64,000 nt of DNA from Holothuria scabra. Lineage: Eukaryota; Echinodermata; Holothuroidea; Aspidochirotida; Holothuriidae. Position 1 is the stretch's first letter. Each line of letters begins with the position of its first letter. The stretch spans positions 2,666,001 through 2,730,000 of the forward strand of contig CM074179.1 in NCBI GenBank assembly GCA_037179385.1, written 5' to 3'. The notes under the pieces are model-generated. The model was given only the letters and a program-made list of their open reading frames with translations, was not told the DNA's origin and ran no database searches. The translations under genes were made by a program, and so were the position numbers. Positions 1-11,399 of the stretch are shown piece by piece.

Positions 1-2451
1 CAATAGAGAAAAAAAACAACTTTCTAATGATCAGAAAAGTACCAGATAAAAGGTTCTGCTAAAATTATAGTGGTCTTGTCTCTTTTCGGGGGGGGGATTA
101 TATGCAACGAAATTAAAAACATACTATAATGTTTTTTGACTGCATTTAGAATCTTCGTTGAATTCAATTGCAATGACCACTAAAAAGATGAAATTTTTAA
201 CGTGACTGCCCGAACTTCAGACTATAAACTGATAAATGGTTATAACTCCCAACGTATTTGAAAATATGGCACGTTACAAGGTAACTTCAAATAAATTCTC
301 AGTCAGACTTATGGGGAGATTTTCTTACACCACTGTTTATCATTATGTGTAGCTGAAAACGTCATGGCCGATATTCATTACCTATGTAAGAATTCGGCTG
401 TCCGTCCGGGCAGGCCAGATGAGAGACCATTGGGTACTGCACGCACATGAACAACCTCTCGTCTGTTTTTGTAAGGAGAATTCGGAATTGTGAGTTTCCT
501 TGAAAAATATGGTCTTCTAAAATGCAAGATCAAGAAGGGCATTCGAGTGACTACAGACCCACGTCTTTTATCGTGAGTCTGTAGATCAGGCTTCCTCAAT
601 TAAATTTTCTGAAGCACCACATTGCTAAATGTTACTCATATAATGCGCCACTGATTGCCGTCCTAGGGAGGGGTATAAGGTGGAATTGTCCCCTTCCCCT
701 TTTGAAAATTTTGCGTTTCAGAAGGAGCTTAAAGGCAAAATGATGCAAAATTTGTTCAATTTTTCCCCCCAATTTTTTTCACAAACTTCACAATTTTTGT
801 CGATTCACCGGTAACAGTGAATCGACAACGCTTCGACTCTAATGAATGTAAACAGCGACGGTGATTTTACTTTCTTGTGAGAACAAATAGGACGTTATTA
901 TAACCTATCCTTGTCGGTATGTGACGTCATTCTGTGGAAAGTGTTAGATTTATTTACAGTACCTATCATTGAGACTGAACAATTCTTGTCAAAAAGGTTA
1001 TGAAAAAGTTAAATTTTTTAACCTTCTCCCAGTAATTTTTTGCGCCACTCCAAACCAAGTGGGGCGCCACAAGTGGCGCACGCGCCGCTGTTTGAGGAAG
1101 CCTGCTGTAGATGAAGGCTCCCCGACGAAATAGAATTTTCTCAGTAACAGGGGGTGGGTAGCCCGTCCCCGACGGAGGCATGACCTTGCGCGAACGGATG
1201 GAAGATGGGATGAGGGATAGAACAGATAGTAAAGAGTGATTAAAACCGATTCAAATATGCATTAAAATAGCGTTACAAAAGAAAAAATAGTTCAAAAAGA
1301 AAAGAATCATGGTCATCCATCCAATAACTTCAGTCCTTTACGTTTTTCATGTTTAGACCTGCCAGAAAAATTGCCGTCCTTCCCGACAGGGGAAGAGATA
1401 GGACAAGGTACATAGAATGGGGTTTAACAGAGTTAAGAAGTGATTTAAAATTGATTCCGTTATGTATTAAAATAGCATTACAAAACAAAAAATATGTTCT
1501 AGATGGCGCATCCAGTAACTTCAGTCCTTGTGGCTTTTTTTTTATAATTTTTTATTTTATTTTTTAGGCCTCCCCGAAGAAACCGTCGACCTTTCCCGGA
1601 GGGGGGGGGGCAGTGTTCCTCAATGGCCCCCCGGCCCCTCCCCCGTTGGCGCCACCCCTGCAGTAGAATAAAATTTTCCAAAGACAGGAAGGACACCTAA
1701 TTCCCTTTAACCCTTCCCCATAAACGGGTCAATCAAATCTTCCCCCCCTCTCTGTTTAAACTTCCTGGAGTATACCGGTTAAGGTAGGTCGTCGAGAAAG
1801 CCAATTTTCACCAAGTGCAAATAGTAAAATGTTATTTCCTCACAACTCCATATTTATTATTATTTTCAGAGCTCAGTGATGTTATCCGGTTTCCTTCGTG
1901 ATTCCGACGAGAGTTAACTGAAACGGTGGCGTAAAGGGGTTGCTACTCAAAGCATGCTATGAAGTGTTTTGTTGTATTTAACAAGTAACAATTGGACAAG
2001 GAATAAGGGTCAATTATTTTCTTGGTAATAAATTGTAATGGGTGATGCATGTGACCTATTGTTGAAATAAATTGAAAGTAACGTTTCTGTCAGTTTAACA
2101 ACACAATATAATTTGCAAGTATGAAAACTGTGGAACTGCTTTGTCTCTTCCTTTTGGTACATCAAACTGCTTTCAAAAGTTATCTTAATCACCAGGGGCG
2201 TATCCAAGGAGATTACCGCCCATGAGCATATTTTTGGTATTTTTTGAATGACTTCCCGATATTGTTACTTGGTATTCCCCTCTCCCATTAAATGTATGGT
2301 AGTCCTACAAGTTTTCATAGATGAACCCCAAAATACCTAGGATTTAACTGTCATTTCGAGCGATGTAGGAGGCATCTTCGGTACGCGTTTCCTTCTTCAG
2401 CTCGCTTTTCGCAAAATACGGTGGCGCTATGCAAAGACAGTCTGTCTATGA

Positions 2452-2495
2452 CACACACACTCCACACACACACACACTCCACACACACACACTCA
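2452..2495. repeat. (AC)n microsatellite
   Basis: Interrupted ACACAC run inside repeat A. The other long copy has a C-run plus a short AC run at about 60,906-60,931. Confidence 0.85.
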
Positions 2496-3040
2496 ACAGA
2501 TTTCTTGCCTCTGAATATCACTGATCAGATCGGCTCAGCTCTTTGATTGACAGCAAGTTCAAAACATACAGAGTACTGCTTCCCATACTACACAACATGT
2601 TACTGTACTCAGAGTGTTTAGGTTACACAATGGAGTCTTGTATACTGACCCTGAATCAATTTACTGATATTGTGTCTGTATGGGGATCAAACTTTAAGAG
2701 ACTTGTGGGAGGGGCTTTAGTTAGAAGGTTAGGAGAAACGAAATGTTTGTGGTGAGAGTGTTAGCCCTTTAGATTTTCAGGCAAGGTACGCCCTAATTGC
2801 ACGAAAGCCTAAAATGACTGCCTCCATACTTAGGTTGCCGTGACAATGCTGGGAAATGCCATTTAATTTCCGACCATAGGAACGGTCTTGATTTTCAAAA
2901 AATTCCGTAAGCTCCGTACAAACTAATGATGGTGTTCCATTAAGATCTTTCCGGGTAGGATTAGGCTACATTGGAAAGAGGATCTTTTTTAGTTTTATTT
3001 GTCCGGTTATGCATACGGTATGCCCTGAAGGCTAGGGACC

Positions 3041-3240
3041 ATCCTCTTCTCGGCCTTTTGGCTAAGATCATGTGTAGTATCTGCACTTTTCATCCAGTCT
3101 AGAATGGAGCCATACGTGGGCCGTGAGGTTGGTCAAGTGTTGTCCTTCAGTGGACGTAATAGTTTCTTCGGAAAGCAGTTCCAAGTTTGGTTTCGCCGAA
3201 TGACCCTTTGCCAGAGGGTCGGAAGGACTAAGAGAAAGGG
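3041..3240 (+). mobile_element. U2 snRNA-headed SINE-like repeat, copy 1
   Basis: The first ~45 bases carry CGGCCTTTTGGCTAAGATCA followed by GTAGTATCTG. These are the hallmark 5' segments of U2 snRNA, including the GUAGUA branch-point recognition sequence. After about 3,090 the sequence leaves U2 and enters a ~150-bp body (GGCCGTGAGGTTGGTCAAG, CAGTGGACGTAATAG, GGTTTCGCCGAA, CAGAGGGTCGG) that recurs at 23.9, 29.3, 36.8 and 61.5 kb. The body has no U2 similarity, no Sm-site-like region and no snRNA 3' stem, so this is not a functional U2 gene. The architecture, an RNA-gene head fused to an unrelated body and dispersed in both orientations, is that of a SINE. There is no clear poly-A tail. Confidence 0.8.
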
Positions 3241-3348
3241 CCCCCCTCAAGACATGTACAATAACATAATAAATGTGTTATGAACTTATCAGTAACTTTT
3301 ACGAACACACAGAGATACATAAATATACATACATTGGAACTTTTACAA

Positions 3349-3636
3349 CAGCGGCGTAGCCAGGATGGAATTTTTAGGGGGAGGGGCTAGGTAACAAGTG
3401 GGGTGGGGGCTGGTACCCCCAAGGGTCAGACGTGTCAAGACAATCTAAGCGGAGCGCCACCATCAGTTGGCACGGAGCGTACAAGAAAATTTTGGGCTTT
3501 ACAAACCCTCCAGATGAGGGAAAGGCCTAAGCTAGATAGATAGAGAAAAAAATACCGCTATTTTAGGTGTTTTTGCGTTGCAAGGTTCGGTCATGTAGGG
3601 GGTTTCTAACCCCCACCCCCTGTGGCTAAGCAACTG
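3349..3636 (+). mobile_element. hAT-type MITE, internally deleted (copy 1)
   Basis: The left end CAGCGGCGTAGCCAGGATGG follows TTTTACAA, exactly the flank of the complete copy at 61,786. A right end resembling GTGGCTACGCCACTG (two differences) closes near 3,636. The body carries the palindromic motif around 3,451-3,475 shared by its relatives. The sequence after the right end does not repeat TTTTACAA, so the right flank has been rearranged. It shares its insertion point with copy 4 and so predates duplication of repeat A. Confidence 0.6.
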
Positions 3637-3900
3637 TATAGCTGCAATTTATTTCTTTTAATCTTCCTACAACTAGCTATGACAGCTCTTTCCAAATTCC
3701 TTCTGGAACCCTCACCCGATGGGGACAGACTGAGTAGTGAAGTGGTCAGAGCACCGGCCCGACTTGCAGCCGGCAGGCTCGAAGTCCGAGTCCCCGGCTG
3801 GGTCGTACCGAAGGCTTTATATATGGAACCTACTGTCATTGTGGTTGGTGTGCGGCAAAAGCAATGTAGTAGGGAAAACAAACCCGTGAGCCACAACTGG
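3637..3900 (+). repeat. tRNA-derived SINE-like repeat
   Basis: A perfect polymerase III A-box match (TAGTGAAGTGG, around 3,734) is followed about 40 bases later by a B-box-like GGCTCGAAGTCC and a CCGGC...GCCGG arm. The upstream ~110 bases (TTCCAAATTCCTTCTGG and flanks) recur at about 30,660-30,780. This is probably a decayed tRNA-headed SINE. Two opposed short reading frames here are by-products. Confidence 0.5.
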
Positions 3901-4611
3901 AAGAAAGCAGGCTTAAACCATGTGGTTTAAAACATCATCTTACACTTACACAAGGGGCTGAGTAATTATCGAGTTACAATGCTGTGGGATCATTAGAAAC
4001 ACTATTACAAGTACTCTTTAAGAAAGGAAAGACATGAATTCATGCAGCCGGACCAGATTAAAAAAGGTCACAGACCAGACGGGCAGCGGAACATCGGAAA
4101 TATTTGGTGGGATGAGTGCCGGCTGGATTATCCTAGTGGATTGCCACCATTAGCTGGTGCCGAGCATACATGAGGTGGCGCTTTTCGAGTGTTCTAAGCT
4201 GCATGTACCCACTTCACGGGGCTGGACATACCCTTCCTTCAGTCCTTCACTTTTCCCTATGACTGGCACCACAATTGCCAATGTTTACAACAAAAGATCA
4301 ATGCAGTCAATAAGTCCAACAAGAGAAAATAAATCAAACCATATAAACGTTATTCATTGGTAGAAAAACCGTATTTCACAAAATATGTCTTTTTGTATGA
4401 AAATATACAACTTTAATCGCAGATGACAAGATAATATTAATGTAAGTGGGTATTGCCAACAACATATTAATGCCCATATATCGGTGGTGGACTATACAAA
4501 CAAGCACACACAGTTTTGTAGCTAGAGGTGGGGGATAGATAGTCATTCCATTAATTTGTAAGAAGGAACCTTTCGATTTCGAAAAAAATTATCACGTTTT
4601 TCATGTTTTAG
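3901..4611. other. No gene recognised
   Basis: AT-rich spacer. The only notable item is a diverged copy of the hAT-MITE palindrome (CCACCATTAGCTGGTG) at about 4,144-4,160, suggesting an old MITE fragment. Confidence 0.5.
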
Positions 4612-4715
4612 ACAACTGTTACCAGCCACAATGGGCAAAGTGATCACGGCTTTGGAAAATTCTTACATACAATATGTGAATGTCGCCCTCGTAATGAACG
4701 AAGAAGAAGAGAGAA
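4612..4715 (+). CDS. Possible first coding exon, unknown protein
   Basis: A pyrimidine-rich stretch ends in TTTTAG at 4,611. A 19-base leader follows, then ATG at 4,631 and 28 open codons (MGKVITALENSYIQY..., ending in an acidic EEEER run). The frame meets a strong donor, GTAAGA, at 4,716 with one base left over (phase 1). It is too short to identify. It could be the 5' coding exon of a gene continuing to the right, but no downstream exon in the window joins it in phase with certainty. Confidence 0.35.
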
Positions 4716-6761
4716 GTAAGACTGCCCCAATCCGAGTACATAAACTTTTTCCTTTTTTTTAATCATTTTGCAAACATTATTCAATAAAATTGTGCAAATC
4801 TGAAAAATGCGAAAGCCGTTTTTGCAGAATTAAAAACGAACTCCACAAAAAAGCTGATGTGAAACTATGAAAGTAATGTAATTTAATTTCTGTAAATATG
4901 GGCGGATACAACAAATTGGAGGAGTTGAATGTTTTCAAATTTGGCTAAACAGGCTTTGAGAGAAGGATTAACAACATAAGTGTCATAAACAACTTGTCTC
5001 CTGAAAACTTGACATGACAGGGATTTTACGAGCAAACACAAGGCACTTGAATCATCCATGATTGCTAGTGGAAACTATGTCAAGAAAGGACAAAGCAGTT
5101 AACGGACTGAATTTATCTCTTTACCTTCATCTAAAATTACAACATTCATTGAAATAAAGAAGACGATTGCTTCATTCTCCAGCCATTTTCATTCTGTAAA
5201 TATTACAGTGAAAAACATCTGCTAATGTTGAGTTGATAAATACTGCCACCAATCGAACGTTTGTACATCATGTAAACATCATTTCGTGATATGGGCAAGA
5301 ACTTAACACTTCAACTCACAATGAAAGTCAAATAGATTTACAAAAAAGGAAAAAAAGTTTATTTCAAAAGAATTAAAAATTTTTTTCTTTGTTTAATGTA
5401 AACTAAGCAATTTATTTTGAAACACAAATTATTACTATTCATTAAAGTAATCAAATACAGAATCATTGACTACATTTACAAAGGTCATGTCGATCTGCTC
5501 TCGAGCAAAATACAAAATACAACCATTGCTTTGGTGGCCTGATTAAAACACAGCATGTCAGGGACTTATTTGGCTTGAATATGAAAATAATATACAGAAA
5601 AATTTCTCTGTTATATCATTTTATATCTTATCCTGTTTGAAGCCATTATTCTTCAAATTTCACAAACTGGCCAAAAATGCCAGCAATGCATGCAAGTCAC
5701 CCCTCCCATTCAACGTATACCTTAGGTGGAACTGTATTGAATTTAAATGGTGTCTTTATCACCTTTACAACAGATTCCCCTCAGACTGTTACCAATGAAA
5801 GAACAAGGATTGTTTCAAAATGGATGGGTGGTTGTTGACCCTTGCAGGTCCAAAGACCTTCAAGTTTTTTTTCCAAATAGCTATAAAGTTGGGTATTGCG
5901 TGGTACGGGATCGAGTTCCAGGCGGAAAAAAGATAGGAGAGTTCAGTTGATTTTAAAATATTTATTTGATGATTTTAGTTCCACAAAAAGATAATTAAGT
6001 TGAATTTATTATTCTGCCAGCCTAATACGATTCCTAAGATATGTGTATCCCTCTGCGTCTACGGCACGAGTGTCCAGCTCGCAGGCTCGGTCTTGTGAAT
6101 CGTGAGAGCTCTGAACACATGCAGTCCCCATGATCGGTCAAAAGTTATGATGCACCCATATAAATAATTATTATGATATAAATGACCAATGAGGAGGCTG
6201 CAAAGGGGGAAATTGGCCACACCTCGAAAATATGGGTTACAGTGTGCACGTGGAGCTACGGTAATGTGATATGTCACGTCCACTGGTAACACGTGACGGG
6301 AAACAGGAAAGGCCCTGGGAATCTAGAACAAAGGGAAGGGAGCGTTGCTCGTAAACAACAAGATTGCGTCTGCTAAAGGTCATGAAGAGTGCACCCTACT
6401 ACCCTACTACATGACATCCCCTTTTGTCTTTTTAAAATTTTGGAAACGCAGTGAAAAATTTTACTCTTAGGATTACAATATACGACCGGAGGATATTACA
6501 AAATATGCATTCTATGTCAAGTAGATTAAACATTAAAGACAAAATGATGAGAGAGATGGGTAAAGTGTGAGACAAAGGAAGGGAGGTGGCTCCTAAACTC
6601 AGAATGAAATTAAAATGAGCACGGCGTAATCATACATTGGAATTAAATATTTTCTTTAAAGTGAACAACGTATTTACACGAGGAACATCAAATGTCAAGG
6701 GAATAGATCTCATGACGACTTTAAAATAAAATCATGAGCAGAGAATAACATAAGTAAACTC
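4716..6761. other. No gene recognised
   Basis: AT-rich intergenic or intronic sequence. Short frames show no protein-like composition. No repeat ends were identified. Confidence 0.5.
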
Positions 6762-7020
6762 TTAACCCTTTACCGTTGTGCTCCGATTGGGGCATATTTG
6801 CGCGCCTCGGGAGTGGGCGGAAAAGCGGACGTAGTCCGCCCCGCATCGGCTTCCGTAGGCAATTTACCCCGTGACCTTAAACTATTGTCTCTCTCGTTGT
6901 TGTGGCCGAATTTTCGGGTAGCTACTCGCAGTTTCGAGCTCCGCGTGAAACAGTAAAGATGGGCGACAGCCGAGCTCTCCGCAAGAGTCCAAAAGGACCC
7001 AAACAACGGTAAAGGGTTAA
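6762..7020 (-). mobile_element. piggyBac-type MITE, copy 1
   Basis: It is bounded by TTAA on both sides with inverted ends TTAACCCTTTACCGTTG / CAACGGTAAAGGGTTAA. A TTAA target and CCC-initiated termini are typical of piggyBac elements. The internal ~220 bp is GC-richer than its surroundings and matches copies at 19,673 and 56,722, which lie in the opposite orientation. It is non-coding and so was moved in trans. Confidence 0.85.
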
Positions 7021-7392
7021 AGTAGACGTAGGGCTACTTCGCTACGCTTAAGAAGAGATTGAATTGAGCAGTGCCAACTGAAACAATGTAATGTAGGTGT
7101 ACTCAGAATTATAACATCTGGTGAGGCGTAAACCAGAAAATTCTACCTACGCAATAACTTGAAACATTGTACATCTGACTGCAAGGGTACGTTTAAGTTA
7201 TTAAAATGTTAAGCTTAGGAGTAACAAACAACATTAAAATGTGAAAAAATTCTCTTGTTGAAAAAGATGTGTAACTAGACTCAAACTGATAGATTAAGGT
7301 GATGCAACTCGTTACGACTGTGAGCAAGCAGAGAAACACTGTCAGGTTCAACAAAAGTTCATTTGTGATAAGCATTTTCTGTGTGAAGACCA

Positions 7393-7719
7393 GTGTTGCT
7401 AATGTTCCAGGTAGATTCTGGTAAACTGGGTAAACGCTCTGACGAATCCACAATGACATACCACTCCTGTCTTACATATTTGATTGACAGTGAATATTTG
7501 CTCACATTTCAAAGTATAGTGAAATTATCACCACAAGATGCAATAAACTTTTATAAAGTGCATAACGTTTCTTCTAGTTTATCAATGCATTTCAGAGATG
7601 TATACAACAGGGCAAAAGGACCACGAAATTATGATAAATACAATATGCAAGGAAGATTGTATGATAAGCAAAACATACATGGAAAAGTAAATGTCACATT
7701 GATGCCTGCCTTTTACTGA
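7393..7719 (+). CDS. Open frame of unknown nature beside Gypsy remnant
   Basis: A 108-codon frame with fairly protein-like composition (central STMTYHSCLTYLIDSEYLLT), just beyond the 3' end of the minus-strand Gypsy integrase and in the opposite orientation. No domain recognised. It may be a host exon (a CCAG acceptor-like site lies near its start) or chance. Treat as hypothetical. Confidence 0.2.
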   Translation: MLLMFQVDSGKLGKRSDESTMTYHSCLTYLIDSEYLLTFQSIVKLSPQDAINFYKVHNVSSSLSMHFRDVYNRAKGPRNYDKYNMQGRLYDKQNIHGKVNVTLMPAFY

Positions 7720-7784
7720 AACAATCGCTGAACAAACTAATGAGGACCACCTGTGATTGGGACACGTGCATCTAATAAGTGATC

Positions 7785-9116
7785 TTAAATGTCAGTCGTG
7801 TCCGCATATTGATGAGCATTCCACCAAAATTTATTGGGCTGAGCATCAGGGAGTGTTCCCATAAATCGCATACTCAGCAAAATTTGTAAATTTCCTCCAT
7901 GAAAACGTGCACGGCAAACTTCCATCGTGCTATGAGGAGCATGTGCAAGACGTCGAAATTGAAACTTTATTTGGTGGTCATTTAAAGGCACTATAGCAGC
8001 TAAATTATGATTGGGCTTAACGTGGCGCAGGCACAGGTAGACATCAATGGTATCTGCATGATAAATGGCAAAAATATCTTTGCTTGAGACGGAAGGCAAA
8101 ACATTGCCTGTTTCATCTTGGAATCGAATATGATGAGAATCGTCATTTACACTCATATGCACATTTTCATTGCATGCTGCTTTAAATTTGTCAACACGTG
8201 TAATGGGTTTACTTTGATTTGATGCTCGTACAAAACATGGTTTGAGCCTGTTAAAGTTAAATACGCCTTGCAAGACATCACCTTGTAATGTCTGCAGAAG
8301 GTAGTGAGTACGATCAAGAATTACATGTATTTCAAGCGGTCCAACCCATTCTGCAACAATCTTACGAGAATTGGCAGTAAGTGACGAGCTCGTTGGCTTG
8401 TACAAGTAGACGAGCTGTCCCACTGAATAGATGGGGCTCTTTTCAAGCTTATTCGTGATCTTAGAATTTTGCTTATCCTGATTATGCTTTTGAAGTGTAA
8501 GCATCGTTTGAGACAATTGATCAAACCTTTTCTTCAAAAGATCAACATACTCACTGTACGAGTGAGAAAGACCTTCCATGGGGCTAAAGGTCAAATTAGT
8601 GAGATCACGTGGTTTGCGACCATAGACTAACTCAAAAGGGCTGTGGTCACCCAAATGGGGGGAGGAAAATGCGTTGTACGCATAGGTCGTAGTAGGAATA
8701 TATCGCACCCAATCAGTGCCAAACTGGTTAAGGTTGACCTTTAAAAAATTGGAAAGTGTCTGTATATGCCTTTCAACTTGGAGGCTACCATGATTACAGA
8801 CACTGATGACTTTTCTGTCTATATTTAGTGCAGAACACAATAATTCCACTAATTTCCCAGTGAGAGACCTGGCCGCCTCTGTTATAAGCGTAGAAGGAGG
8901 ACCAAAAAGAGTAACAATTTTTTGTAAGATCGCCTCACAATTGGTCGGAGCATCAAGTGTTTTTAAAGGAGCACGAATAACAAATCTGGTAATTTCGTCA
9001 CATGCAACCATTAAATGTTTATACCCTGCATTGGATGTAGGCATGGTTTTGAAATCCAAACTAATCTTATCAAAAGGACGATATGAATCTGGTACTCTTG
9101 CATGAAATTGTCTCAT
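7785..9116 (-). pseudogene. Ty3/Gypsy integrase core and C-terminal region
   Basis: A 443-codon minus-strand frame. It begins in the integrase catalytic core: first acidic residue in SLDFKTM, a second-site region reading LITEAARSLTGKL, and a third-site region QVERHIQTL. An Ile-Pro-rich segment with a YNAFSSPHLGDHSPFELVYG block, typical of retroelement integrases, follows. A GPLE...YLLQ...FNFNRLKP GPY/F-like module follows at about residues 255-300. The second catalytic aspartate position is glutamate, so the enzyme is probably dead even where the frame is open. Residues after ~320 are an unassigned tail. It is continuous in order with the zinc-binding fragment upstream (9,132-9,494). Confidence 0.85.
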
Positions 9117-9131
9117 TTTATCCTGCTGAGG

Positions 9132-9494
9132 TTAAAATTGTTGACATTTAAAGCAAGCTTTAACATAATTGCTGACAACTTGAAACATGTTTCTCATAAA
9201 GAAGTGTTGTCTTATGGTGAGATACGTTCTCATAACACCTTGATGACAACTGAGAAGATCATCATGATATTTCGAAAGAATTTTGTCTACCATTGTGTCA
9301 GGAATAGCTAATTGCAGTACCACTATAGACTTGTGCTTAGCATGCAAAGTCAACCTAAACAAAAGACCATCACACATAATATATTGTTCAGCTCGGGTAC
9401 GAATAGTGCGAGCAGACTTAACATCTTGTGGCAAAATATCATACGCCAAATAATCGTAGATTGGCTTAAAGAAGGGACACGTTGCCTGTTGCAT
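9132..9494 (-). pseudogene. Ty3/Gypsy integrase zinc-binding domain
   Basis: A 120-codon minus-strand frame. The C-terminal half has the HHCC integrase zinc finger: H of HDDLLSCHQG, second H in SCHQG, then CFKCQQF. It sits directly upstream of the catalytic core fragment but in a separate frame, so the polyprotein is frameshifted or stopped between them. The preceding ~100 residues resemble the tether between RNase H and integrase. Confidence 0.8.
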
Positions 9495-9782
9495 TTACAA
9501 TTGCTTTGATTTTACTTTGAATTTTGTGCATGACACGTTGTATATCTCTTTGATGCGGAATGTGTGAAGTCCCAAAATTCTTCACATCGGCAAGGAGGGG
9601 TTTCCTCGGCGTAAGCAAGTCATCTGGGGGTGCTCTGTGGCGTTCTTCTGGCAAATCTACCAGATGTAGCTCTAGCTGGGCTTTTGGTGTGCTCACCTTT
9701 GGACCTTGTGATGGTACGGGTATAGAATGATGATGTAAGAGAGGCGCCGCCGGGAGAAGCGGTTGCTGCACAGAGAGGGGGG

Positions 9783-10520
9783 TCACCTGTTGGGGGGCTG
9801 AATTACTACGAAAAGCAGGTGGGGCGGCGGGGTTGGAGTGTTTTGCTGCTGTGACGTATCACTGCTCTGTGCAGGAGTATGCACATTCCCACTCGTGGCT
9901 GCAGGGGGTGGAGAAGATTTCCTCCCAGGGAACAAATCTGGTACCCGAACACCTAAAGCTTTAGCTCTAGCTCTAGTCAAAACTGGAAGAACGTGATCTT
10001 CAGAGTCATTTTCCAGGAATTCTGAGATCGCAGAAAATGCAAGAGGAAGTATCCTATCGATTTCAGGGTCGCCATTCTGAGGCGCTCTAGAGAGGTAATC
10101 TGCTAAAGCAAGTTCAGAACCCTTCTTATAGCCAACCTTGAATGTAAATTGTGACAATTTAAACAACAAATTTCTGAGTCGTGAGGTAGGGGGCTCACGT
10201 TTTGATGTTAGAATTTCAACAAGTGCAGCATGATCCACATATGCGTCAAATTAGACATTTTTGAGAAGGTGAACAAACCCATTAATATTAATGAGCAAAC
10301 CAAATAATTCTAACTCTGTTACACTTTATAGAGTACAAGCCTCTGGTAAAACCTTAGAGTAGTAACCTGAAAGATATTCTTTCCCATCAGAAGTCTGAGT
10401 TAAGTACGAACCAGTGGCAATCCTTGAGGTGTCACTATAAAGAGTTAAACGACCTTCTCTTTTAGGCATATGAAGAACTGGTGGACTACACATTAAATTA
10501 CGAATTGTGTAAAAGGCTTT
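9783..10520 (-). pseudogene. Ty3/Gypsy RNase H domain, C-terminal part
   Basis: Reading from 10,520 down: TIRNLMCSPPVLHMPKREG, then LTLYSDTSRIATGSYLTQ with an RNase H acidic residue, GKEYLSGYYSKVLPEA, a broken patch near 10,240-10,320, then VDHAALVEIL-like sequence and ADYLSRAP, the usual end of retroelement RNase H. A low-complexity proline/serine-rich linker follows to 9,783. Stops and frame changes mark it as a remnant. The domain was separated from the RT end at 11,165 by the LTR-like insertion 10,521-11,164. Confidence 0.8.
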
Positions 10521-11164
10521 TGTGGAAGTGTTAGAGATAACAAATAAGTTGGGTAGTCTCACCTCAGGTTGTCGTGTTCTGTGCAGCCCCGTCGATACCG
10601 TTGAAACAATATGGCGTCACAACGGAACCTCGTGTCCTCGCGAACGAATCTTGGCTGTTGCAAAAGCGGCACTATGGCTCCACTCAACACTACAATCCCA
10701 AGTAAAGTAATAAATGTCGAGCTGCCAGCTGCTGCCCGACTCACGAGACTGTCCGTGTTGGTGGAACGATAGGGTGCTTTTTACGTGCTTTGAAACGGAC
10801 ACGAGTAGTTGATGAAATTAGCTCCGAGATTTCAAGTGGTAGACTTCTAGTAAAATGGCCTAGTTGGCTAAGTAATATTTCCACAAAGGTAGCTGGTTCC
10901 AGCGAAGCCGGTGGCTTACTTCAGCGTCGTTATGTTGTGGTTGGCTAGAGTAGTAATCACTAGAAGTAGATGTTCCGCGTGCGAGAGCTAGAGTGGTTCT
11001 GGGGAGAGCATGCTGTCCGGCACGTGTTGGACTCTCCATTGACTCGATGCAGCTGATGGTGATTGGTCAGTAGTCCTGACGTCATGAGGCTGCTCTCGGT
11101 AGCTAATGTATATGTATAAGTAAGTGTGTATGGTGCACTTAGAATGTGTGAACGAAGTGCTACA
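10521..11164. mobile_element. Solo-LTR-like insertion inside the Gypsy remnant
   Basis: A 644-bp block bounded by TGTGG...CTACA interrupts the reading frame precisely between HQKA and the following TIRN segment. AGGCTTT stands on both sides (10,514-10,520 and 11,165-11,171), as expected for a target duplication. It has no coding content; a TATA-like run (TGTATATGTATAAG) lies near 11,108. TG...CA ends, size and composition fit a solo LTR. The 7-bp flank is longer than the usual 4-6 bp, so the exact ends may be off by a base or two. Orientation not determined. Confidence 0.65.
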
Positions 11165-11399
11165 AGGCTTTCTGATGTTCCTCTGTCCACTGAAAGTGAC
11201 GTTTCTGCCTACTTAATTTGTGAATAGGTCTTAAATGTTCCTGTATTCGAGGAAAAAAGCTTGATACATAGTTTACTGCACCTACAAATCTGCGTGTTGC
11301 CTTTGCATTGTGTGGGACTGGCGTGTTGCGAATCGCATTACGTCTATTAGTTAGTGGCTGAATTGTAGCCTTTTTATCATCAGTTATGATATGTCCCAT
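11165..11399 (-). pseudogene. Ty3/Gypsy reverse transcriptase, C-terminal end
   Basis: A 79-codon minus-strand frame with the RT-thumb/RNase H junction signature: GHIITDDKKATIQPL, FVGAVNYVSSFFPRIQEHLRPIHKLSRQ, FQWTEEHQKAL. It is truncated at its N-terminal side: no finger/palm motifs are found beyond 11,400. Together with 7,785-10,520 it gives the order RT-RNase H-integrase, which defines Ty3/Gypsy. Confidence 0.85.

Larger units (their letters stand above)
1..3348 (+). repeat. Repeat A, copy 1 (long interspersed/segmental repeat)
   Basis: This stretch aligns almost base for base, in the same orientation, with about 58,720-61,785. Shared landmarks include the opening AT-rich block, the block around 378-600, the ACACAC microsatellite near 2,452 and the U2-headed repeat at 3,041. 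Partial copies are seen at 21.5 kb and 25.0-29.6 kb, so this is a dispersed family and not only a one-off duplication. No long open frame exists; short frames are in conserved non-coding sequence. It may be a large non-autonomous transposon, but its left end lies outside the window. The right edge is a hAT-type insertion at 3,349. Confidence 0.8.

Noticed and set aside
3041..3240. Functional U2 snRNA gene
   Set aside because: Only the 5' ~45 bases match; the Sm site, later stem-loops and 3' end are missing, and the body is shared with dispersed repeats.
3606..3930. Two overlapping ~100-codon frames on opposite strands
   Set aside because: Both lie over a tRNA-derived repeat with A/B boxes; no protein features.
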